From positions 1 through 64,000 of the forward strand of contig JALHOL010000001.1 of NCBI GenBank assembly GCA_022843025.1: DNA of 64,000 nt. The letters run 5' to 3'. The translations under genes were made by a program, and so were the position numbers. Shown here in pieces: positions 57,725-64,000 of the stretch (position 1 is its first letter; each line of letters opens with the position of its first letter). The stretch comes from Paracoccaceae bacterium (GTDB lineage Bacteria > Pseudomonadota > Alphaproteobacteria > Rhodobacterales > Rhodobacteraceae). The notes beneath the pieces were generated by a model. That model ran no database searches. It was not told the DNA's origin and worked only from the letters and a program-made list of their open reading frames with translations.

Positions 57725-58408
57725 ATGATCAACTTCTCCACCACCACCGGCGCACCCACTGCCGCCAGCACCACCAGCAGCGCCGCCGCCACCAATGCTG
57801 CGGCGACGAATGCGCTGGGCCAGCAGGATTTCCTCACCCTGATGCTGGCACAGCTGAAGAACCAGGATCCGCTGCAACCGATGGAAAACGGCGAATTCCT
57901 CGCGCAACTCGCGCAGTTCTCCACCGTCAGCGGCATCGAAAAGGTCAATGACACGCTCGGCAGCCTTGGCGAAGGGATGCGCGATTTCCGCATCTCCACC
58001 GCCGCCAACCTTTTGGGGCATGAGGTGCTGGTCCCCGGCAACATCGCCCGCGCTGGCAAGGATGGCACGATCAACGGCGTGGTCGATCTGCCCACCGCCG
58101 CAAGCTCTGTCACCGTCAGCTATTCTGACGCCACCACCGGCACGCTCCTGCATACCGAAAGCTACACCGCCCAATCGGCGGGCCTGATGGGCTTCTCCTG
58201 GGCAGGTCTGCCGCCCGCCATGGCGGAACAGCGCAGCCCCGTCCGGATCAACGTCTCGGCCACAACCGACACCGGAACTGCACAGGTCGGACCTTCCGTC
58301 TTTGCCAAGGTGCTTTCGGCCCGCAACGGTGCCGATGGCGCCGATCTGACCCTGCAAATCGAAGACTACGGCGCGCTGAACGCGCTCGAAGTCGAAGCCT
58401 TCCGCTGA
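57725..58408 (+). CDS. flgD: Flagellar hook assembly scaffold FlgD
   Basis: Hook-cap protein, 227 residues. FlgD signature QQDFLTLMLAQLKNQDPLQP at about 36-55 and MENGEFLAQLAQFSTVSGIE; the C-terminal half is the cap's beta domain (VTVSYSDATTGTLLHTESY). A Ser/Thr/Ala-rich start is usual for export substrates. It lies 42 bases after flgC. Confidence 0.92.
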   Translation: MINFSTTTGAPTAASTTSSAAATNAAATNALGQQDFLTLMLAQLKNQDPLQPMENGEFLAQLAQFSTVSGIEKVNDTLGSLGEGMRDFRISTAANLLGHEVLVPGNIARAGKDGTINGVVDLPTAASSVTVSYSDATTGTLLHTESYTAQSAGLMGFSWAGLPPAMAEQRSPVRINVSATTDTGTAQVGPSVFAKVLSARNGADGADLTLQIEDYGALNALEVEAFR

Positions 58409-58444
58409 TCCCCGTCACACGACCAGAACCAAAGGACCACCCCC

Positions 58445-59713
58445 ATGTCCATGAGCACCGCCCTTTCCGGCCTGATGGCCGCGCAGACCGAAATCTCGGC
58501 CACCTCGCACAACATCGCCAATGTGGGCACGGTCGGCTTTCGCTCCAGCCGCGTCGAATTCGCCGATGTGTTCACGTCCTCGCCAATGTCGAACCAGCGC
58601 ACGGCGGTCGGCTCTGGCGTGACCGTCCAGCGCGTGGCGCAGGACTATTCGCAAGGCAACGTCGTCACGACGGGCAACCTGCTGGACATGGCCATCGAAG
58701 GACAGGGCTTCTTTGCCATCCGCATGGCCCCCAATGGCAACATGCCGGGCGGTGAAACCCGCTTCACCCGCTCTGGCGCCTTCAACATGGACAGCGTCGG
58801 TCGCGTGGTCAACGCCTCGGGCGATGCGCTTCTGGGCTGGCCCGTCGCGATGGACGGTACCGCCCTGACCAACCAGTTGGGTCAGGCCGTCCCGATGACC
58901 ATTCCCCCGGTCATGGGTGCGCCCACCGCCAGCGCCGAAATCCAGCTTCAGGTGGATCTCCCCTCGGATGATGCGATGCTGGGCCAGCAGGTCTTCCCGC
59001 CTGTTGCCGCCTTCGACGCCGATGATCCCACCACCTACGCCACCCGCACCTCCGTCCCGATGTTCGGAGCTGACGGTGCCCCGGTCGAGGCCGAAGCCTA
59101 TTTCATCAAGATTTCCGGCCCCGATGCGCTTACCACCGACACGGTCTATGAAGTGCGCATGATGGTCGACGGGCAGGAATTCCTGCCAACCGATCCTCTG
59201 GTCCTGCCCCGCGTCACGTTCAACGCGGCAGGCGACATCACCGCCGGCGGCGCGCTCGATTTCGGCCCGACTGGCGTGACGCTCAACCTCGGCGGGTCGC
59301 AACTGACCACCGATCCCTTCGCCGTTCAGGCCGTGTCGCATGACGGTACAAGGGCCTCTGGTCTAAGCAACCTCGAAGTCGATGGCGCAGGCGGCATCTG
59401 GGCCACCTACGGTGCTTTGGGCCGCATGCCCGTCGGCCAGATCGCGATGGCCAACTTCACCAACACCCAGGGCCTCAAGGTGCAGGGCAAGGCCACCTTC
59501 GCCGCCACCGCCGATTCCGGCCCGCCCATCGCAGGCTCCGCCGGCACTCTGGGTTTCGGTAACCTGCGCGCCGGGGCGCTTGAACGCTCCAACGTCGAAC
59601 TGACCGAGGAACTGGTCAACCTCATCTCGGCGCAGCGCAACTATCAGGCCTCGGCCAAGGCGATGGAAACCTCCACCTCGCTGATGCAGACGGTCATGAA
59701 CATCCGCAGCTAA
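58445..59713 (+). CDS. flgE: Flagellar hook protein FlgE
   Basis: Hook subunit, 422 residues. The N-terminal MSTALSGLMAAQTEISATSH and NIANVGTVGFRSSRVEFADV and the C-terminal ERSNVELTEELVNLISAQRN helix are the conserved axial-protein ends. The middle domain (about 90-330) is variable. AAAGGA precedes the ATG. The mid-size length is ordinary. Confidence 0.93.
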   Translation: MSMSTALSGLMAAQTEISATSHNIANVGTVGFRSSRVEFADVFTSSPMSNQRTAVGSGVTVQRVAQDYSQGNVVTTGNLLDMAIEGQGFFAIRMAPNGNMPGGETRFTRSGAFNMDSVGRVVNASGDALLGWPVAMDGTALTNQLGQAVPMTIPPVMGAPTASAEIQLQVDLPSDDAMLGQQVFPPVAAFDADDPTTYATRTSVPMFGADGAPVEAEAYFIKISGPDALTTDTVYEVRMMVDGQEFLPTDPLVLPRVTFNAAGDITAGGALDFGPTGVTLNLGGSQLTTDPFAVQAVSHDGTRASGLSNLEVDGAGGIWATYGALGRMPVGQIAMANFTNTQGLKVQGKATFAATADSGPPIAGSAGTLGFGNLRAGALERSNVELTEELVNLISAQRNYQASAKAMETSTSLMQTVMNIRS

Positions 59714-59724
59714 GGCGCACCTGA

Positions 59725-60492
59725 ATGGACAAGCTGATCCACACCGCGCTCAATAGCATCGCCCACATCCGGGGAGCGCAGATCGCGAACGCACAGAACC
59801 TCGCGAACCAGACGGTTCCGGGGTTCCGGCGCGACATCATGCCCGAAGGCCAGGCCTTCGTGATGGAGGAACAGGGCGTCCTACAATCGCGGGCTTACCA
59901 GATCCCCGAAGAGCACGCCGCCTTTTCGGATCTGGCAGGCTTCATCAACCAGACCGGCGAACCGCTGGACCTTGCCCTTGCCAACGAGGGCTGGTTCTAC
60001 ATCCGCCCGGACGAAGGGCAGGGCGGCCCCGCCCTTTCCCGGCGCGGCGACATGCGCATCACACCCGATGGCGCGCTGGTCAATGGCGCGGGCGATGCGG
60101 TGCTCAACAACGCCCTGCAACCCATTACCATCCCACCCTTCCGTTCGATCGTCGTAAACGAACTGGGCGCAATCACCATCGAACCGCTGGACGGTGCACC
60201 CGGCGAACGCGTCGAAGTGGGCACAATCGCCACCACCAACGCCTCCGCCGCGAACATGATCAAGGGCCTTGATGGCCAGATCCGCCCGCCCCCCGGCACC
60301 CAGTTGCCGCAACCAAATCAGGGCGGTCGCATCGCCCAAGGCGCGCTGGAAGGCTCTAACGTCAACGCGACCGAGGAACTGATCTCCTCCATCGAACTGC
60401 AACGCGCGTTCGAGCTGAACATCCGCATGATCTCCACCGCCAAGGAAATCGACGAGGCCGGATCACGCCTCCTGCGGATGCCCGAGAACTGA
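59725..60492 (+). CDS. flgF: Flagellar basal-body rod protein FlgF
   Basis: Proximal-rod protein, 255 residues. Rod motif ANAQNLANQTVPGFRRDI near the N-terminus, then LALANEGWFYIRPDEGQGG and SRRGDMRITPDGALVNGAGD, and the C-terminal GSNVNATEELISSIELQRAF helix. It follows flgE by 11 bases. Confidence 0.92.
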   Translation: MDKLIHTALNSIAHIRGAQIANAQNLANQTVPGFRRDIMPEGQAFVMEEQGVLQSRAYQIPEEHAAFSDLAGFINQTGEPLDLALANEGWFYIRPDEGQGGPALSRRGDMRITPDGALVNGAGDAVLNNALQPITIPPFRSIVVNELGAITIEPLDGAPGERVEVGTIATTNASAANMIKGLDGQIRPPPGTQLPQPNQGGRIAQGALEGSNVNATEELISSIELQRAFELNIRMISTAKEIDEAGSRLLRMPEN

Positions 60493-60501
60493 TTTTTTCC
60501 C

Positions 60502-60523
60502 CGCGCAGCTAAAATGCTGCGCG
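60502..60523. other. Intercistronic hairpin between flgF and flgG
   Basis: CGCGCAGC, loop TAAAAT, GCTGCGCG: 8-bp perfect stem 10 bases after flgF. It could attenuate read-through into flgG, which has its own promoter. No T-run follows on the plus strand. Confidence 0.45.
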
Positions 60524-60537
60524 CCTGCGTCGGGGGC

Positions 60538-60553
60538 TGGCACGGGCCTTGCA
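60538..60553 (+). promoter_or_regulatory. Second sigma-54 promoter, upstream of flgG
   Basis: TGGCACG-GGCC-TTGCA, a perfect -24/-12 match, 38 bases before the flgG ATG at 60591. It splits the cluster into two sigma-54 transcription units. Confidence 0.9.
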
Positions 60554-60590
60554 AAAGCAACCGTGACAGACACGCAAAGAGGTGCCCCCG

Positions 60591-61379
60591 ATGTCGACCG
60601 ATGCAATGCATGTGGCCAAGACCGGCCTCAATGCCCAGCAGCTGCGGATGCAGGTCATCGCCAACAACCTGGCGAACGTGAACACCACCGGGTTCAAACG
60701 CGACCGCGCGAATTTCGAAACCCTGCTTTATCAGAACATCCGCCCCGCTGGCGCCCCCACGTCCGAGGGCACCGCGCTCACCACCCCCCTCTCCGTCGGA
60801 ACCGGGGTTCGCGTGGTGAACACCGAAAAGCTCTATGCCCAAGGCAGCCTGAAAACGACCGAAAACGCCCTCGACGTGGCGATTGACGGGCAGGGTTTCC
60901 TGCAGGTCCTGCTCCCCGATGGCCGTATCGGCTATACCCGCGACGGCACCCTCTCGCGCAATCCCGAAGGCACGCTCACAACCGCCTCGGGTTATGTGAT
61001 CCAGCCCGAAATCCAGATCCCCGATGGGGCCACCGCCATCAACATCTCGGCCGATGGCATCGTCTCGGTCCAGACCCCTGATCAGGTCGAGGCACAGGAA
61101 GTCGGTCAGATCACGCTTGCCGCCTTCACCAACCCGCGCGGTCTGGAACCCATCGGTGAAAACTTCGTGGTGGAATCCTCCGCCTCCGGCCCCGCCGTCG
61201 TTGCTGCCCCCTATGAGGATGGCATGGGCAAGCTGGTCCAGGGCGCCCTGGAGGCCTCGAACGTGAACGTCGTGCAGGAACTGGTCGACATGATCGAAAC
61301 CCAGCGCGCCTACGAAGTGAACTCCAAATCCATCTCCGCATCCGACGAAATGATGCGCTTCCTGTCCAATAAACTCTGA
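60591..61379 (+). CDS. flgG: Flagellar distal rod protein FlgG
   Basis: Distal rod subunit, 262 residues from ATG 60591 (MSTDAMHVAKTGLNAQQLRM); GAGGTG lies six bases before it. A GTG nine bases upstream is the less likely start. It shows NLANVNTTGFKRDRANFETL, ALDVAIDGQGFLQVLLPDGR and the C-terminal EASNVNVVQELVDMIETQRA. Very well conserved. Confidence 0.95.
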   Translation: MSTDAMHVAKTGLNAQQLRMQVIANNLANVNTTGFKRDRANFETLLYQNIRPAGAPTSEGTALTTPLSVGTGVRVVNTEKLYAQGSLKTTENALDVAIDGQGFLQVLLPDGRIGYTRDGTLSRNPEGTLTTASGYVIQPEIQIPDGATAINISADGIVSVQTPDQVEAQEVGQITLAAFTNPRGLEPIGENFVVESSASGPAVVAAPYEDGMGKLVQGALEASNVNVVQELVDMIETQRAYEVNSKSISASDEMMRFLSNKL

Positions 61380-61388
61380 GGCTGACCG

Positions 61389-62054
61389 ATGAAATCCGCC
61401 CCCCTCGCCTTGACCCTCCTCCTCGCGGCAGCCGCCTGCACGCCCACCTATATCGAGGAGAAAGAGTCGCTGAACTTCGCCCCGGTCTTCCCCGAAGACA
61501 GCTATACCGACAGCGCCGCCCGCCCCACCGGGGGCATCTACACGGCCTCCTCGGGCGGCATCTTCGCCTCGGACCGTCGCGCCGCGCGGGTGGGCGATAT
61601 CCTCACCGTGCAATTCGCCGAACGCTTTCAGGCGTCCAAGACGCAATCCGCCTCGGGGTCGCGCAGCAACGATTACACCATCGACATGCCCGATGCGTTG
61701 ACGCTGGGCCTTGATGATGGCGTGCTGGACAATGGCACCGATCAATCCTTCGCCGGTCGCGGACAGGCGCAGCAATCCAACTCGCTCTCGGGCCGCCTCT
61801 CGGTGCAGGTCGTCCGCGTTCTGCCGGGCGGGATGCTGGAAATCATGGGGCAAAAACGCCTGACCCTGAACAACGGCAACGAATATGTCCGCCTGACGGG
61901 CGTCGTCCGCCCCGAAGACATCAGCGCCGACAACGTCGTCCTGTCCGATCGCATTGCGCACGCCATCATCAAATATGTGGGCGCAGGCTCGGTGCATGAT
62001 ACCTCGCGTCCCGGCTGGCTGCGCCGCGGCCTTGATGTGGTGTCGCCGCTGTGA
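61389..62054 (+). CDS. flgH: Flagellar L-ring protein FlgH
   Basis: Outer-membrane ring lipoprotein, 221 residues. The signal ends in lipobox AAAC ([20 protein letters not shown]). Conserved parts: [37 protein letters not shown] and [20 protein letters not shown]. It follows flgG by 9 bases. flgA, often placed between flgG and flgH in alphaproteobacteria, is not here. Confidence 0.94.
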   Translation: MKSAPLALTLLLAAAACTPTYIEEKESLNFAPVFPEDSYTDSAARPTGGIYTASSGGIFASDRRAARVGDILTVQFAERFQASKTQSASGSRSNDYTIDMPDALTLGLDDGVLDNGTDQSFAGRGQAQQSNSLSGRLSVQVVRVLPGGMLEIMGQKRLTLNNGNEYVRLTGVVRPEDISADNVVLSDRIAHAIIKYVGAGSVHDTSRPGWLRRGLDVVSPL

Positions 62055-63169
62055 TCCGCGCCCTGCTCATCGCCCTGTCTTTGACGCTCGGCCTCGCCCC
62101 CATGGCGCAGGCCGACCGGCTCAAGGACATCACCACCGTCGCCGGTGTCCGCTCCAACCCGCTGGTGGGATACGGCGTCGTCGTGGGCCTGTCGGGGACG
62201 GGCGATGGCAATTCCGGCCTGACGCTTCAGTCGCTGCAATCCCTGATCTCGCGCCTTGGCCTTACCGTTGAAACCTCTGATCTGAACGCCAAGAACGCCG
62301 CCGCCGTCATGGTCACCGCCGAACTTGCCCCCTTCATGAAGGAAGGGCAGGTCATCGATGTGACCGTCTCCACCGTCGGCTCTGCCAAATCGCTCAAGGG
62401 TGGCACCCTGCTGATGACCCCCCTCATGGGCGCGGATGGCGAGATTTACGCCATCGCCCAGGGCAACCTGATCGTGGGTGGCCTTGGCGTCGAAGGGCAG
62501 GACGGATCGTCGCTCACCGTCAACATCCCGACCGTGGGCCGCATCCCGCGCGGCGCGATGGTCGAACGCATGGTCGAGGCGGCCTTCCAGCACACCGATG
62601 CGCTGATCCTCAACCTCAACCGCCCCGACTTCTCCACCGCTTCTGCCGTGGCCAAGGCGGTCAACGCCGTTTTCGGCCCCGATGTCGCCACGCCGCTGGA
62701 TGGCACCTCGGTCCAGGTCCGCGCCCCGCAGGATCCGGGCCAGCGCGTCACCTTCATGGGCATGCTGGAAAACGTCGAGGTTACGCCCGACGCCCCCGCC
62801 GCCCGCGTGGTGGTGAACGCCCGCACCGGCACTGTCGTCATCGGCGGCCATGTCCGCGTCACGCCCGCCGCCGTCACCCATGGCTCGCTCACCGTGTCGA
62901 TCTCGGAAGACCCGCAGGTCAACCAATCCGCCACCGTCGTCTCGGGCGATGGCACGGTCATCGTGCCGGGTGAAACCACCGTCACCCCCGACAGCACCGT
63001 GACCGCGACCGAAGAGGCCAACCCCGCCTTCGTCTTCGATCCCGGCGTCTCCCTCACTTCGCTGGTCGATGCGATCAACGCTGTGGGCGCATCGCCCTCC
63101 GACCTTGTTGCCATCCTTGAGGCGCTCCGCGAAGCGGGGGCCTTGCGGGCCGAACTTGTGGTGATCTGA
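62051..63169 (+). CDS. flgI: Flagellar P-ring protein FlgI
   Basis: Periplasmic ring protein, 372 residues. The GTG start at 62051 overlaps the flgH stop by 4 bases. Signal peptide [21 protein letters not shown]-type (about 21 residues). Motifs: [31 protein letters not shown] and [20 protein letters not shown]. The end shares one base with the flgJ start. Confidence 0.94.
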   Translation: MIRALLIALSLTLGLAPMAQADRLKDITTVAGVRSNPLVGYGVVVGLSGTGDGNSGLTLQSLQSLISRLGLTVETSDLNAKNAAAVMVTAELAPFMKEGQVIDVTVSTVGSAKSLKGGTLLMTPLMGADGEIYAIAQGNLIVGGLGVEGQDGSSLTVNIPTVGRIPRGAMVERMVEAAFQHTDALILNLNRPDFSTASAVAKAVNAVFGPDVATPLDGTSVQVRAPQDPGQRVTFMGMLENVEVTPDAPAARVVVNARTGTVVIGGHVRVTPAAVTHGSLTVSISEDPQVNQSATVVSGDGTVIVPGETTVTPDSTVTATEEANPAFVFDPGVSLTSLVDAINAVGASPSDLVAILEALREAGALRAELVVI

Positions 63170-63465
63170 TGGACATCAAACCCGCCACCATTTCGCTGTC
63201 CCCTACCAAACAGCCCGACCGCACCCCGGAACTGCGCCGCGCGGCCGAAGGGTTCGAGGAGCTTTTCCTCACTCAATTCCTCAAGGCCGCCCGCGCCGGT
63301 TCCTTGGGCGATGATATCATGGGCTCCAGCGCCGTGGATAAAACCCGCGACCTGTTCGACGCCGAAATTGCCCGCGCCTCCTCGGGCCGCACCGGTTTCG
63401 GCATCGCCGATGCCGTGGAACGTCAATTCGCCGGCTTCGTCGCCCCCAACAGCAAGGTTGACTGA
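63169..63465 (+). CDS. flgJ: Rod-binding protein FlgJ, N-terminal type
   Basis: 98 residues corresponding only to the rod-capping domain of FlgJ (ELRRAAEGFEELFLTQFLKA, RAGSLGDDIMGSSAV). The muramidase domain of enterobacterial FlgJ is missing, as in Rhodobacter sphaeroides, where a separate transglycosylase does that job. The start shares one base with the flgI stop, and the end shares one base with the flgK start. Confidence 0.9.
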   Translation: MDIKPATISLSPTKQPDRTPELRRAAEGFEELFLTQFLKAARAGSLGDDIMGSSAVDKTRDLFDAEIARASSGRTGFGIADAVERQFAGFVAPNSKVD

Positions 63466-64000
63466 TGGGCAACATCATGGACATCGCCAGCTCGGCCATC
63501 GGTGCCTACCGCACCGCGTTGAGCGTGACGGGCGAAAACATCGCCAATGTGAACACCGAAGGCTACCGCCGCCGCGATGTCCTGACCTCGCAGATGGGTG
63601 GCGCGCAGACCACGGTCACCACCTTGGCCACAGGCGGGCAGGGCGTGCAGGTCGAACAGATCCGCCGCGCCTTTGATGCGTTGCTCGCCGAACGCCTACG
63701 CACCTCCACCTCGGATGTGTCCGCGGCGCAGGTCCATCTCGATGCCGCCATGGCGGTGGAAACCCAGCTTCTGCCCAATTCCGGCGGTATCGACGCCGCG
63801 CTCGAAGGCTTCTTCGCCTCCATCGGCAGCCTTGCCGCCTCGCCGGCCGATACCTCGCTGCGCCGCATCGCGATGGAATCCGGCCGCACCCTCGCCTCGG
63901 CCTTCCAGGGCATCGCTGCGGGCCTCGTGCGCCTGCGCGAAGACACCTATGACGCCGCCAGCCTTTCGGCCACCCAGGCCACCCAGGACCTGCGCGATCT
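63465..64000 (+). CDS. flgK: Flagellar hook-filament junction protein FlgK, 5' part
   Basis: Open to the window end, about 178 residues visible. It begins MGNIMDIASSAIGAYRTALS and VTGENIANVNTEGYRRRDVL, the axial-protein start of HAP1; LLPNSGGIDAALEGFFASIG fits the FlgK D1 region. The ATG at 63465 overlaps the flgJ stop by one base. The rest lies beyond 64000. Confidence 0.92.
   Translation, partial: MGNIMDIASSAIGAYRTALSVTGENIANVNTEGYRRRDVLTSQMGGAQTTVTTLATGGQGVQVEQIRRAFDALLAERLRTSTSDVSAAQVHLDAAMAVETQLLPNSGGIDAALEGFFASIGSLAASPADTSLRRIAMESGRTLASAFQGIAAGLVRLREDTYDAASLSATQATQDLRD

Noticed and set aside
60502-60523. Hairpin after flgF as a Rho-independent terminator
   Set aside because: The T-run lies before, not after, the hairpin on the coding strand; kept only as an intercistronic structure.
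60318-61997. 559-codon minus-strand frame opposite flgG/flgH
   Set aside because: Overlaps two certain flagellar genes and shows only shadow composition.

Overview
The window looks like chromosomal DNA of an aerobic, GC-rich alphaproteobacterium of the order Rhodobacterales. The grounds are the high GC and codon use, the N-methylglutamate (methylamine) gene set typical of that group, a giant RTX protein ending in a Hint domain, and a flagellar rod/hook operon read from sigma-54 promoters as in Rhodobacter sphaeroides fla1. I saw no rRNA, tRNA, CRISPR array or insertion sequence. The first about 3.5 kb are visibly poorer in GC than the rest.

Layout. 1-7.3 kb: two overlapping orphan genes of unknown function, then an IPT/TIG-repeat protein with a C-terminal outer-membrane barrel and a probably frameshifted signal peptide. 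7.3-13.4 kb (minus strand): a ribokinase, a sulfate ABC importer operon (small unknown gene, sbp, cysT, cysW, cysA) and an Rrf2 regulator. 13.5-16.9 kb: an Lrp regulator, an RBBP9-type hydrolase followed by a hydrolase remnant, a bactofilin and an MltB-type lytic transglycosylase. 17.0-19.4 kb: an exbB-exbD-exbD-tonB operon whose second ExbD lacks the key membrane Asp. 19.4-31.1 kb: a membrane-anchored LytTR regulator divergent from a 3414-residue RTX protein.

31.1-48.0 kb: a SulP transporter with a persulfide-dioxygenase-like metallo-beta-lactamase protein, then the N-methylglutamate pathway: mgdABCD (sarcosine-oxidase-like N-methylglutamate dehydrogenase), an XRE-cupin regulator, an APC permease preceded by three small membrane proteins, mgsABC (N-methylglutamate synthase) and gmaS (gamma-glutamylmethylamide synthetase). 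As sequenced, gmaS carries a 1-base deletion inside its conserved glutamate-binding motif. Together these genes would take up a methylated amine, load it on glutamate, transfer the methylamine to form N-methylglutamate and oxidise that to glutamate and a C1 unit.

48.1-52.6 kb: a DHFR-fold enzyme with its own TetR repressor, an SHMT-like PLP enzyme divergent from a LysR regulator, an EamA exporter and a cluster of four palindromes. 52.6-56.8 kb: a LuxR-type response regulator, a periplasmic sulfite-oxidase-fold protein and a hybrid sensor kinase. 56.8-64 kb: flgBCDEFGHIJK (flgK cut by the window end) with two textbook sigma-54 promoters.

The points most worth following are the APC permease with three small membrane subunits, the gmaS frameshift, the cysteine-free delta subunit MgdB, the Asp-to-Asn ExbD paralogue, the 2x4-repeat head of the RTX protein with a repeat cluster upstream of it, and the low-GC orphan pair at the left end.
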